DNA from: Caprimulgus europaeus
Taxonomy: Eukaryota; Chordata; Aves; Caprimulgiformes; Caprimulgidae
NCBI GenBank assembly: GCA_907165065.1
Contig: OU015542.1
Span: 310,001-374,000, forward strand
Direction of reading: 5' to 3'
DNA: 64,000 nt
The translations under genes and the position numbers were made by a program. Shown here piece after piece: positions 25,801 to 35,990 of this stretch. Every line of letters begins with the position of its first letter. Positions within the stretch are counted from its first letter, which is position 1. The notes below the pieces were generated by a model. It made no database searches and had not been told where the DNA came from. It saw only the letters and a list, made by a program, of their open reading frames with translations.

Positions 25801-28800
25801 TTCTCCCCGTACGTCCCGTTCCGGCACTTGGTTTCACACCTGGAGAGGGATGAGGAAAGGTGGTTGGAGCACCCACAGCTCCTGGGGACCTCCAGCATCC
25901 CCCCCAGCCCCACCCTCCCTCCATTTGGGTGCTGCAAAGCCCTGGACCCGATCCTGGGTGCAAGAGCCTCTGGGAAAGCAACCCAGCTTCAGAGCTGAGC
26001 CCCACCATGAGCACCCAATGTTACTTGAGGCCACAGGGCAGCGGTCTCTCAGGCTCCCCCTGGTCCCACAGACACCCCTGGTCCCCAGGCAGAGCATCAG
26101 GGAGGGTAGGAATAGCTCCGCCGGGACACAGCCCTGCACCCAGCCACACTCACCGGTCTCCAATCCAGCCCGGGTTGCAATGGGAGCATTTGCCATTGAT
26201 GTGGTTGCAGGTGTGACCATCCTTGCAGGGAGGACAGAACTTCTCACAGCCCTCTCCGTAGAAGCCGGGTGAGCAGGGCTGGTCACACTTTGTGCCGTTC
26301 CAGCCGGCCTCACAGGTCAGGCAGCGCCCGTCTGCCACGGTGCACGGCTGCAGGCTCTTGCACTGCCCGCACCTGCAACGGCCAATGAGGAGTCCATCAC
26401 CCGGCGCAGCATCCTCAAACCTCCTGCTGCCACCTCCCACCAAGCCCACGCTGACAGATGAAGCCCAGCAGGGTCCGGTCACTCACCGCCTCCTGCAGCC
26501 TTGGCCGTAGAAGCCAGCCGGGCACGGCTCACGGCAGTACTTCCCCCGGTAGCCCGGCTCACACGTGCAGGTCCCATCCACCTGGTTGCACTTGCCCTTG
26601 TAGCACTGGCAGTACCGGTCACAGCGGGGCCCGAACGTCCGCTCCCGGCACTGGCAGCGCCCCGTGAACTGCTCGCAGGGCGAGTTGTTGCAGGAGCACT
26701 GGTTGTTGCAGCCGCGGCCCCACCAGCCCGGCTGGCACAGGCAGTTGCCGGTCTGCTGGTCGCACTGGGAGTTGTGGCTGCAATAGCAGGAGCTGGAGCA
26801 CTGGGGTCCCCACCAGTTGGGCTCACAGGTGCACTTCCCCGTCTTCTGGTCGCACTTGCCGTGCTTGCAGAGGCAGATGTTCTCGCACTTGGGACCCCAG
26901 CGGTTGGGGTTGCAGGTGCACTGGCCCGTCACGTCCTCGCACTGCCCGTTGGGGTGGCAGCTGCACATCTCCTTGCAGTCAGGACCCCAGAACTGCCGGG
27001 GACACTCTGCGGGCAGAGCCGTCAGCCCTCACACTGCCCATGGAAAACACCATGGAAACCCCCAGCCCCGACGGGACCTCCTGACTGGAGCCTCCCCCAC
27101 TCCTCCCAATGCACGAGATCTCAGAGGAGACCTCTCCGAAGGGACAATGCCCTGGGGACAAAGCCAAGGGGAGGGGCAATGGCAGATTAAGAGCATCTGC
27201 AGCCTGATCCCTGATGCTCGGGAAAGTCACCCTGGGATGAGCCAGCACTCCAGGGCCACCCTGAGACCCCCTCCGAGGACACGTGGGTACTCACTGGTGT
27301 CGCAGTTGGCGCCGAAGTAGCCGTGACGGCAGCGGCACTCGCCAGGTCTGACACACACCTCGTTCTCCTTGCAGGTGAAGTTCCCCTCGCAGACGGCTGG
27401 ACAGACAGACAGACAGTGGGCATGAGCACAACTGCTACCGGGCTCGTCCCTGCTGTCCCTGCTCCCCAAAACCCCCACAGCATTGCAGAGCAGGGGTGCG
27501 TGGTGGCACTCTGGGTGCTGGTGAGCTGTGGCACCACGACTGACCTGGCAAGCAGCTGGGCAGGCTGGATGGGACCCTCGCCAGAAAAATGTCACCAGCC
27601 TTGTGCCACCCTGTTCAGCTCCATCCCTGCCACCAGCCTCCTGCCACTCAGCTCAGCTTCATCACTGCCACCAGCCTCCTGTCATCCCTCCTGTCACCCT
27701 GCCACCGGCTGCACCAGCAGTGTCCCTCACTCAGCTCCATATCATCGGCAGAGGTAGGACCAGGCAAGGGCTGCCCGCAGGTGCTGGGGGAGAACTGGGA
27801 CTTGGGGTGGGGGTAGCGGGCAGCCATGAGCACAGTCCCTCTGTCCCCCTCCCCGCACTCCTTATGGATCACAGCAGCGTCACTGCCACTCCCATCACCA
27901 CCTCTCCTGCGTGGGCCACCAGCCCCAAAGGTCACCTGCCCCTCTCCCGTCAAGGAGACCTTGTGTGGGGGCCAATGCCCAGAGCAGGACAGGACAGGGA
28001 CGTGGGGACAGGCAGCACCGGGTTGCAGGCAGGTGCAGGCAGATCCCGCGGGGCCCTGGAGGAGCCTCCTTCACCAGTGGGACAGGGAGAGCGAACCACC
28101 CATCCCATCCACCTTACCTGGGAGCTCTTAGACCTACGGTGACGGATACTATAGAAACCCCTAAAACAGACAGATCACACAGGTTAGGAGCAGTGAGTCT
28201 AACGGTTAGAGCAGCATGGGGGGGTGGCAAGGAGATGGGGACTGTCCTCCCCCCACTGTCTTGGCAGACCCTGTCCTCCTCCCTTCTGCCGGCACCCTGA
28301 AGGGACCAGCTCCTCCTCCCGGTGCGTGGGCACCCAACGCATGCAGCGAGCGGTTACAAGGGCTCATGCACAGCAGGTTAGTTGGTTACAGGGTCTTCGC
28401 AAACCACTGACACCCTGGGTGGGTGCACAGAGCTCCTCTGGCTCTCCTGGGGCTGGGTGAGCCCCGCGGCCAGCCCAGACTGCGGGGAGTGGCACAGGAA
28501 CCCCAAAACATCTGCCTGCGCCGTGGCGGCAGCGCAGGGGATGAGAGATCCCGGGGCGTCATGCTGAGCATCCTTCCTGGGCTGGCCCTGTCCCCAGGTG
28601 AGAGCCATAACGCCTGGTGTGGTGGCCCCAGCTGGGATCAGGCCCCTGCCTGCCCCAGAGCCACTCCCAACACGGTGGACACGTGCCTGGTCCTGGTGGC
28701 TTCTCCTCCACCAATGGCTTTGGCTTTGCTCCCTCAGCTCCTGCAGCACCTGGGGAAATTCACTGGGTGCCAGCCCTGCAGCTGCACCTTCCCTGTCCCC

Positions 28801-31800
28801 ATGCTTCTTCACACCCTGGGGGATTCTTCACCCGGGGGACACCTCACTGTCTCTGGTGTCCCACAGCAGCACTCTCAAATCCTTTAACTCAAATAGAGAG
28901 AAACCCCCCAGCCTGGGAGCGGGGGAGGAGCCCACTGAGGGCTGGGGCACCCCAGGGCATCACTGAGAGGGTACCCCAGGGCTGGGCTCCATGACCAGCA
29001 CCTCAGCACTGGGGCTGAGCATCCATTCCATCCACACGTGCTGGCTCCAAGCCCTGCTAGGAGGCAGCACAGCTGGGGATGCTGCTGCAGGCAGAGGTCC
29101 CCAGGACAGGGAGTCTCCACCGTGAGGCATATCAAGGTGACCCCTGACAGTGGTGGTGAGGCCAGGAGGTCTCAGGAAGGATGAGTTGATGAGCAGTGCC
29201 CAATGAAGCAAAACGCTGGTGCTTACCTATTAAACACTCGCTTCCTTGTTGCCTCCATCCCGGGCAGCACACGAGCACTGAGGAGCTGCGGGGGGAAAAA
29301 CCACCACAAACAGTTACGATCCTCAGAAAGTCCTGGTCCTACCCAAAATCCCAACAGGAGCACCAATGCCACAGTGGTGACAGGTCCTGCTCCTGGTCAG
29401 TTGAACCCCAGTGTGAGGGAAGGAGAGCTGCCAGCTCCCCCTCCGCAGTGCAGGGAGCAAAGATCTCCTGGGGATCTGCCGTGGGTTCAAGATGTCCCGT
29501 CCCAGCCGAGGTGATGCCAAGAGTGAGGACAGGACCAGGCCCTCCTGTTAATCAGGAGCAATGAAACAATAAAAGTTGTGTTTGCAACTGTTACTGTAAA
29601 AAAAAAATAAATCCAAAGACCCTCAAAAAACTGGGAAAATAGGAAGGTTCTGAATGTCCCAGGGTAAAACCAACTGCTCTGTCCCTGAGGATCCAGCAAA
29701 GCAGCCGGCTCCCAGGCGGGGATGGCTCCATGCCTGCAGCCAGGCCCCCGGCTGGACCCCCTGCTCAGGGGGGTGCTGCAGTGAGAGGGGACAGCAGTGC
29801 CCACACCACCACCGTCCCCACGCTGCTCTTCTCTGCCCGCCCCGCACCCCTGTCCATGAGCCGGGTGACGGCAACTGCAGGACAGGTCCCTCAACACTCG
29901 GATGTCCTGAAGCCACCAGCTCTGGGAATCACCATGCAAAAGTGTTTTTGGCACAAGCTTGACCCTGGCCAACAACAGGATGGGGTCTCAGACCCCCATG
30001 GAGGCTCAGCCAGGGACACCCTGTGGGGATGGGACCTATGGGGTTGAAGCAGGGACACTTTACCCACACTTAGTCAATGACCACCCCAAGCAAATGGCCA
30101 GGGGCTCAGGATGCTGCAGCCCAGGTGTGAGGAGTGCGCTCCCCGTGCCATGACACCACGGGGACCACCTGGGTGAGGGAACTCCCCTCATCCTCGGGGT
30201 GACCTCCACCAGCAATGGGAGTGACGCTGGAGGGTTATAAATGGTTCAGGCAGACGCTGCAGTCGAGGAAAACTTCACCTGGGCTGGTCGGGCAGCGCAG
30301 CCTGGAACGTGCTCTGCTTTTGCTTTTTCTTTTCTTTTTTTTTTTTTCTTTTTTTTTTCCTTTTCCTCTTTATATGTAACGAATGCAGAAGAGGAGGAGG
30401 AGACAGCGAGGAAGTATTTGCTCAAAACCCAGCGCAGTCACAGGACCATGTCTGGCTGCCAGACCTCCTTGTCCTGGGGCTGGGGGGGAAGGAGCTGCCA
30501 GCAGCCCCCCAACCAAACGCGGGTACTGGGGAGGCTGGAGGCAGCTCCCAGCACCAGCCCCACAGTGGGCAGCACCCACCCAGCCCAGCCGGGAGCATCG
30601 TGTCCCCCTTTTTGTGGCAAGATGGGAAAAAAAATTGGAAAGGAGGCAGAAAAGAACCACAAAAATGATTCAAGGCCTGGAAAAAATGCCTTGCAGACGG
30701 AGCCCAAAAATAGCTCCATCTATTCAGGCTGTCGCAGTGGTGGGGAGATGTTGTGATGGCAGCCAGCGTGTGCCCCCTGCGTGGGGGTCCTGGGGCTCAA
30801 GCGGGGGGCTCTCCTCCAGCTGACCATATGCAACGGGGTGCACAATGTTATCTGCAAGGAGGGTCAGCCACCAAACCAGCTCCCCAGGGACCAGTTGGGC
30901 TGGAGATGAGGTTACTCTCTGCAAGACACTTCAGGCTGTCCTCCCCGGGAAGCCTCGCCAGCAGTGCCAGGGTGCTGAGGTGCAGGCGGGGAAGGGTCTG
31001 TGGTGCCCTGACCCCTTCAAAGCTCCCACTGTCCCACCCAGGGTTGTTGTCACTGTTCCACCCTTTAGAAATTCAGTGTTTAGTGGTTTTTAGATGAAAT
31101 TGTTGCAGGTTTGCAAGAGAAATCCCTCCACTTGGGAAACCTCCTCCCTTGAACAGCTCAGCCTGGGCACCAAAATGGGCATCAGGGATGAGGCACCCAA
31201 AAGCATCACCCACGATGAGAGCCCCAAGATGACAGTGGGGAGCTGGGATCTGCTGAAACATCATGGCAGGAGGGAAAAACCCTTCCCCTGCCACGAGCCA
31301 GGGGTGAGCGGGACCGTGACCCCCACCACCCAGGGCCTCAGCCCACCCACCGCCTCGCTGGGTGCAGGATTCGTGCTTATCTTCTCACTGACACCTAATC
31401 TCTCCCTCACCATGCCCGGCATCCCACTCCCCTCTGCTCAGCCCCTGCCTCATCTATCAGCGGCTTTGACAGCAAAGAAACTCCCTCCTGTTGCAAAGAG
31501 AGGTACTGGGATGTGGCACTGGGTAACTGGTGCTCCCAGTGTGGCACATGGACTGGTCCCCAAGTGCATCTGGCTCTGGAGCAGGGTGGGTGCTGGCTGC
31601 AGAGGTGATCAGGACCCATTGAGGTGCGGGTCTGACACACTCGTGGTCTCAGCTCCCCCAAAGAGGGCTCGATCTATGTGCCCCGTAACCATTGGAACTG
31701 GGGTAACTGGGAGATCCGTTTAAAAACTTGCTCCCGACCCGCACAGACACGCACAGTGCAAAGATGTTTTCTTTTTTTTCTTTTTTTTCTCTTTCCTTCA

Positions 31801-34800
31801 AAGCCCTACAAATGCTGGGGAAAAGACAGAAAAGCTGCCTCCAAGATGTGGACTGGGCTTGGGAGCTCTGCTTTGTGGAGGACAAGGAGCAGGGATGTGG
31901 GCAGAGCTGGAGCTGGGTCCTGCTGGGACGGGTGCCTGATGCCAGCACTGCCCCCACCACACGGCTGCATCCTGCTCACACCAAGCACCAGCGCGATCTC
32001 CACAAATGCTCCAGGGGTTTCTACAGAGGCAGAATGTTTTTCTTGTGGATTTATAACCCACGTTGCTCCCCGAAGCGTGTCCCCTTTACCTATGGCTACA
32101 AAGAGGGCTCCCGAGGCAGGAGGGACGACCCCCCATCCAGACCAACGCAATCCCCCCTTTAATTAAAGAGGAGTGGGCTCACATCCCCAAATGTGGGACT
32201 GAGACCCCAGGATACGGGTGGGAGCTGCTGCCTGTGGTCCCAGGCAGGATCTCCTCACTTTCACCGTCCCAGATGGAGCTGCACAGGAGCCCCATGAGTG
32301 TCCAGTAAGTCCCCAAAGCCCACAGCATCACTGTCACCTTCCTCAGCCGTGTGCCCATCCCCAGTGCTCCCCACCCTGCTGCTCCTCCCAAGCATTACCC
32401 TGGCGCTGAGCTGCTTCTTTCTCCATGTCACCCATCACTCGGTGCCACCCAGCTCCCCTCATGAGACACACAGTGGGACCACCAGTGGGTCCCAGCCAGT
32501 GGCATTGCCCCCCAGCCGGTGCCAGCCGCAGCTCCCAGACCCAAACCCAGCCTCAGGGTGCAAAGACAGATCCCCTGGCGCAGGCGGATCCATCGTGGAT
32601 GGAAATAGAAACCCTTTGGGCAGAGAAAGAAAAGAAAAATTAAAAAAGCAAGGATCACCAAAGGAGAGCGAGAGTGAGAGTGGGACAGGGACAAAGCGAT
32701 GCCCATGCACACGGGGCGCTCCTCCAGCAACATCCCAAATGGCAGCTCCAGAGAGGGCCATGCTGACTTGTAACTGGTTACAGAAGAGCTTTAAAAGCAG
32801 GAGCAACTCGCATTTAGTACGCAAACACTGAGCACCGAAGAGTACCAGACACGCCCTTTTCTCCCAGCCGCCAGTGGGTCTCGGGGCGTCGCAGGGGCGG
32901 CTGAAGGAGAATCCTCCTCTCGAGTCCTCCAAACCCCGCAGCTGGCACCAGGGTGGGGGGACCAGATGCCAGGACCTCCTCCCCAAGCCACCTCCAGTCT
33001 GGCTGCCGCCAGCCCAGGGCAGGACCTGCAGCACCTGCCCCGGGTTCTTGGGGCCACCAACATGGGGTTGGATGGTGACACATGAGGTGTCCTTCATGCT
33101 GAGGGGGAGCAGCACAGTAAAGAGGGGGGGTGGGTGCCAGGCACGTGGGTGGGGAGGGAAGAAGGGTGAGGTGTGGAAAACGATGCAAACATCATCCCAG
33201 CTTCCTAGGTACCATCACCTCCCATCTTATCTGGCTCCTAGGCTGCCTCCAGCCGCCATTCGCCGTATGAGGGTGGATACCACCACCTGCCCATCCCGTA
33301 CACCCCGTCCCACTCACTAGTGAGTGCTCCTTGCACACCCCACAGCACCCATGGGTGGTGCAGGACAAGAGTGTGAGCCCTGTGGTGCTGGGTGCACCCC
33401 CACCTCCATCCAGCAGGGATGGGGTGGTCCCTGTATAAGGGAGAACACCCAGGCACCCTATTCCAAAACCCAGGGCAGGGCGCTGGGAACAGAGGGGGAC
33501 ACAACTCACGTCCCCTTTGCCATCCCAGGACATGGTGGCAATATTGCTGTGACCCAGCTCGGCAGCTGTGGAGGGATTGCTCCCCACATCCTCCCCTGCC
33601 CAGGAACACACAGGGCTGGGAGCTGTGGCCGCTCCAGCTCCTGAAATGCCTCCTTAGGAAACTCAGGCTGTAACGTGAGGAGGGGGCACCAGTGCCCTGC
33701 GGCCCCGCTGAATGGAGCCATTATGTGGCCCCTCTCCCTTCCAGCACATGTTTTCCTTGTGGACTCATCTGACCTCACGGGCGAGATGTAAAGGTGCATT
33801 TATGGCCTGGGCCCCCCATCAAGGGCAGGGGATCCTGCTCTCTAAGCAGGGAGGGAGCAGCTGTGGGTGCTCTCCCCGCTTTGCTGGGGACAGTTTGGCC
33901 AAGAAGCCCAGCCAGCACCAAGCCTGAGTGCTGCAGCGAAGCTTTGGCCCAAGGTGATGCCCTGCAAAGCAATCCCTGGAACACAGAGAGCACTGGCAGC
34001 AGGGAAACGGCTCCCAGGACCCTGTCCCCAGTCAGCCAGGCAAGATGTGACTCTGGGGACAGAGAGGCAGTGCCAGCACCCACTTTCTGAAGCCAAACCC
34101 AAACGTCCTGGAGCTGCCAACTTCACCATCCCAAGCAACCCAGGGGAGCTCCACCAGGATACCCAGAGCATCCCACATCCTGCCAGCCCGGGCACTGGGA
34201 CTGGTGCCGGGTATGCAGGATTGGACCTCCACAGTGCAACCTGGAGCCCGGGGACACTCAGCACCGCCTCCTCACGATGGAACCGGTCCCGGGGATGCAG
34301 GATTGGCCCCTCACAGCACGGCTCTATCCCCAGAGGCACCCAAGACCAGCTCCTCACAGCAGGACCGGCCCCGGGGGCACCCAGGACCAGCTCCCGGCAA
34401 CACACACGGCCCGCGCGGGGTACGGGACCGGCTTCCGCAGCAGGACGTGTCCAAGGGGGAGCAGAACCGGCCCCGATGTGCCCAGAAGCCCGCAGGACAC
34501 CCGGGGCTCAGGACCGGCGCCCCCACTCCCGGCCCCGCTCGGGCTCAGCTCTTCTCCCCCTCCCCGCCGCCCGGCTCCCCCCGCCTCAGCCCCGCACAAG
34601 ACGGACTTTGTCTTGGAAGGCGCCCAGCGCCGCGGCGGGCCCGGGGGAGGGGAGCGGAGTGGAGAGTCGTGCCCGTCCGCCCCTCGCCCCAGCCCCGCCG
34701 CACCCCACCGCACCCCGCTCCGCGGCTCGGGGGTCCCGTCCCGCCCCGCCGGGGGACACCTGCCCGCTCGCCGCTCCTACCCGCCGGCCCTGCAGACGTT

Positions 34801-34929
34801 CCTGCCGCGGGGGCTCAGCTCCTGCGCGGCTCCGCGCCTCAGCACCAGCACCAGCACCAGCGGCAGCACCGCCACTCCGACTCCTCCGGCCCGGGCGCGG
34901 CGGGGCGGGTGGAACCCACCGGCCGCCAT
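12632..34929 (-). CDS. SCARF2: SCARF2 (scavenger receptor class F member 2, SREC-II), 11 coding exons
   Basis: Single-pass type I membrane protein of the SREC family. Joining the 11 exons gives 2,880 bp in one continuous frame, 959 residues; human SCARF2 is about 870, the excess lying mainly in the tail. Order: signal peptide (about 1-35, hydrophobic core 17-30), cysteine-rich EGF-like/laminin-EGF-like repeats (about 46-427, with sequons NFT, NGT, NGT and NLT), transmembrane helix (about 434-459, ending in CCCCIC), then a roughly 500-residue cytoplasmic tail rich in Ser, Pro, Lys and Arg. Tail blocks shared with mammalian SCARF2 include [17 protein letters not shown] (492-508), [16 protein letters not shown] (543-558), [12 protein letters not shown] and [10 protein letters not shown] near the C terminus. 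Known for the family: heterophilic binding to SCARF1; human loss causes Van den Ende-Gupta syndrome. SCARF1 is excluded by the tail blocks and by the PRODH neighbour. An in-frame upstream ATG at 34968 would add 13 residues. Confidence 0.96.
14227..14379 (-). CDS. SCARF2: SCARF2 coding exon 10 (residues 508-558)
   Basis: Encodes [18 protein letters not shown] and [18 protein letters not shown] followed by VYCVPHE. This conserved cytoplasmic segment carries a tyrosine (Y553) and clustered serines, plausible phosphorylation sites (inference). Acceptor CTTCACAG, donor GTGAGC, phase 1 in and out. Confidence 0.96.
14716..15495 (-). mobile_element. CR1 LINE fragment (family A) in SCARF2 intron 9
   Basis: Minus-strand coding includes [37 protein letters not shown] and the [15 protein letters not shown] region, then the 3'UTR with CACAGAATCCCAG on the plus strand. 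About 780 bp. Confidence 0.95.
18874..19415 (+). mobile_element. CR1 LINE fragment (family A) in SCARF2 intron 9
   Basis: Same family as the copy at 14.7 kb but in the opposite orientation; runs from GGGCACTGGTGAGGCTGCAC to the tail ATTCTGGGATTCTGT. It shares long identical stretches with the copy at 39.1-39.65 kb. Confidence 0.95.
19785..19906 (-). CDS. SCARF2: SCARF2 coding exon 9, basic juxtamembrane block (residues 467-507)
   Basis: Encodes [18 protein letters not shown] and then [21 protein letters not shown]. The strongly basic [16 protein letters not shown] block is nearly identical in mammalian SCARF2. Acceptor TTGCAG, donor GTAAGG, phase 1 out. Confidence 0.95.
20471..20960 (-). mobile_element. 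CR1 LINE fragment (family C) in SCARF2 intron 8
   Basis: Begins on the plus strand with AGAATCACAGAATCATTGAA and carries the family-C 3' region; minus-strand coding includes [20 protein letters not shown]. Very close to the copies at 56.2 and 61.1 kb. Confidence 0.95.
21770..21887 (-). CDS. SCARF2: SCARF2 coding exon 8, transmembrane exon (residues 428-466)
   Basis: Encodes [18 protein letters not shown] and a further Leu/Ile run ending in CCCCICRKK: a single membrane helix followed by basic stop-transfer residues and a membrane-proximal cysteine cluster that could be palmitoylated (inference). Acceptor TTGCAG, donor GTGAGT. Confidence 0.96.
21961..22064 (-). CDS. SCARF2: SCARF2 coding exon 7, last EGF-like unit (residues 393-427)
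   Basis: Encodes [18 protein letters not shown] and [17 protein letters not shown], the membrane-proximal EGF-like unit with sequon NLT. Acceptor CTCCAG, donor GTGAGT, phase 1 out. Only 73 bp of intron separates it from exon 8. Confidence 0.96.
22244..22317. repeat. 24-bp tandem repeat, three copies, in SCARF2 intron 6
   Basis: Three copies of CACCCAGCACCTTCACTCATCG-type units (the third with C to T and CGCC to CACT changes). Confidence 0.9.
23072..23283. repeat. GC-rich 18-19-bp minisatellite in SCARF2 intron 6
   Basis: About a dozen units of GCCGTGTGCCCCCCGGGA and close variants (CCGCCAGGC, CCCCCGGGTGCC). C runs vary between six and eight bases. All reading frames across it are open, which creates spurious long open frames on both strands. 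Confidence 0.92.
23664..25140 (-). mobile_element. Longest CR1 LINE copy, with reverse-transcriptase core, in SCARF2 intron 6
   Basis: About 1.5 kb. Minus-strand reading (with frame breaks) gives [60 protein letters not shown] and [20 protein letters not shown], then the C-terminal region and the family-B 3' tail. The catalytic F/Y-A-D-D box reads STDD, and the frame is interrupted, so it is inactive. Confidence 0.95.
25711..25839 (-). CDS. SCARF2: SCARF2 coding exon 6 (residues 350-392)
   Basis: Encodes [18 protein letters not shown] and the following EGF-like unit through CHPGSHGT. Sequon NGT. Acceptor CTCCAG, donor GTAAGT; phase 2 in and out, so the junction codon with exon 7 is TAC (Tyr393). 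Confidence 0.96.
26154..26372 (-). CDS. SCARF2: SCARF2 coding exon 5 (residues 277-349)
   Basis: Encodes [18 protein letters not shown] and then the units ending CNPGWIGDR. It contains the sequon NGT in [11 protein letters not shown]. Acceptor TTGCAG, donor GTGAGT; phase 2 in, 2 out. Confidence 0.96.
26487..27006 (-). CDS. SCARF2: SCARF2 coding exon 4, EGF-like repeat exon (residues 104-276)
   Basis: At 520 bp this is the largest extracellular exon. It encodes four consecutive eight-cysteine laminin-type EGF units, each with a W/F-G-P/R-x-C core, starting [14 protein letters not shown] and ending in [20 protein letters not shown]. The conservation with mammalian SCARF2 is very high (for example CRCRERTFG- and YCQCYKGKC-type motifs). 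Donor GTGAGT, phase 2. Confidence 0.97.
27295..27396 (-). CDS. SCARF2: SCARF2 coding exon 3 (residues 70-103)
   Basis: Encodes [20 protein letters not shown] and then [14 protein letters not shown], the first clear EGF-like module, with sequon NFT. The acceptor follows a repeated CTGT pyrimidine tract and ends CCAG; the donor is GTGAGT. Phase 1 in, phase 1 out. Confidence 0.96.
29227..29285 (-). CDS. SCARF2: SCARF2 coding exon 2 (residues 50-69)
   Basis: A 59-bp exon too short to stand out as an open frame. The acceptor is a pyrimidine tract ending CCGCAG and the donor is GTAAGC. It encodes [19 protein letters not shown], which aligns with the mammalian CCAGWRQQGDECGI segment, and it joins exons 1 and 3 in phase (2 in, 1 out). 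Confidence 0.93.
30325..30375. repeat. Poly-pyrimidine (T-rich) tract in SCARF2 intron 1
   Basis: A run of T broken by single C bases over about 50 bp. Low complexity; no LINE or SINE body was recognised beside it. Confidence 0.8.
34781..34929 (-). CDS. SCARF2: SCARF2 coding exon 1 (residues 1-49)
   Basis: Encodes the signal peptide and the start of the mature protein. After a basic n-region comes a Val/Leu core (17-30), then [18 protein letters not shown], which matches the mammalian [14 protein letters not shown] block; cleavage probably follows A35. The donor GTAGGA leaves phase 2. The ATG at 34929 sits in a strong context (G at -3, G at +4), but a second in-frame ATG at 34968 has an equally good context, so the exact start is open. 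Confidence 0.85.
34841..34862. repeat. SCARF2: CCAGCA hexanucleotide run inside SCARF2 exon 1
   Basis: AGCACCAGCACCAGCACCAG on the plus strand; in the coding sense it reads GTGCTG repeated, giving the LVLVLVL core of the signal peptide. It is a short in-frame repeat that could vary in copy number. Confidence 0.85.
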
Positions 34930-35309
34930 GACCGTCGGAGCGGCGGGGCCCGGCTTGACCCGGCCCATCCCACACGGGGCTGTCGCTCCCACCCGCCCGC
35001 TCGCCGGTGCCCGGTCCCCGCCCTGCCCCGACTGCTGCTCGGCGGGCGGAAGCCGCAGCGCGATCGCTCCGCCGCCGACTCCCCCGCGCCCCTCTCGGCA
35101 GCAGCGGGAGGGGCTCCGCCGGCAGCCAGGAAATTCCGCGTTGGTTCCCCTGCCAGCGGGCCAGGCTCCGGGGGTCGCCAGCCGCCGCCTCCCCCGCCGC
35201 GGGCCCGGGGGTGTCTGCCCGGTGGGCAGCGCCGCGGGACCGGCCGAGGGTTTCCCGGGGTTGTGAGGCTGGGGAAAGGCTGCGGGGTCTTGGCTCCCAG
35301 TGCAGCCCG

Positions 35310-35990
35310 GGGCTCCAGTAGCTCCCAGGTGCCCAGGGGGTCCCTGGATTCCGATAGCTCCCGGGTCTGGCGGTCCCGGGGGTCTGGCACCCTCAGATGC
35401 CCAACAGCATCGGGTACCGACCAGCCCCGGGGTCTGGCTGACTCGGGGATCCAGCAGCTCCAGATGCCTAACAGCCCCGGGGTCTGCCTGTCCCAGGCGT
35501 CTGGTAGCCCCAGGTGTGTGACAGCCCCAGGGTCTGGCTGTCCTGCTGGTCTGGCAGCTCCAGATGTCCAGGAGTTCCTGGGAGTCTGGCAGCCCTGGGG
35601 TTTGGCACCCTCAGGTGCCCCACATCCCCGGGTGCCCAACAGCACTGGCACCTGGCTGACCCGAGGACCAGTGGCTCCAGGTGTCCGACAGTCCCAGGGT
35701 CCGTCTGTCGTGGTGGTCTGTCAGCCCTGGGGTCTGGCTGACCTGGTGATCCAGCAGCTCCAGATGCCCAACAGCCCTGGAGTCTGGCTGTCCCAGGTAC
35801 CAGCCAGCCCTGGCATCTAGCTGAGCTGAGAAGCCAGCAGCTCCCAGGGTCTGTCTGTCCTGGTGGGCACACAGCCTTAGGGTCTGTCTGACCCAGGAAT
35901 CCAGCAGCTCCAGGTGCCAAACAGCTCTGGGTGACCAAGAGCCCAGGGGTCTGGTAGCCCCTGGTGGTCCAGCTGTCCTGGTCCCCTGGC
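35310..35990. repeat. Degenerate minisatellite upstream of SCARF2
   Basis: Repeated phrases such as CAGCTCCAGATGCCCAACAG, CCCCGGGGTCTGGCTG and GTCCCAGG(G/T)GTCTGG recur with irregular spacing of roughly 50-60 bp over about 680 bp. It starts at the edge of the SCARF2 CpG island. Confidence 0.8.

Larger units (their letters stand above)
34430..35270 (-). promoter_or_regulatory. SCARF2: CpG island / SCARF2 promoter region
   Basis: Very GC-rich, CpG-dense stretch covering coding exon 1 and several hundred bases upstream of its start, with several GGGCGG/CCGCCC boxes (for example around 34733-34752) and no obvious TATA box. This is typical of a TATA-less vertebrate promoter. The exact transcription start cannot be read from the sequence. 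Confidence 0.7.

Noticed and set aside
26501-27190. 229-codon plus-strand open frame opposite the EGF exon
   Set aside because: Exact antisense shadow of SCARF2 exon 4.
34204-35820. 538-codon open frame on the plus strand across the SCARF2 CpG island
   Set aside because: It is antisense to SCARF2 exon 1 and its promoter and then runs through a minisatellite. GC-rich, stop-poor sequence explains it; no domain is visible.
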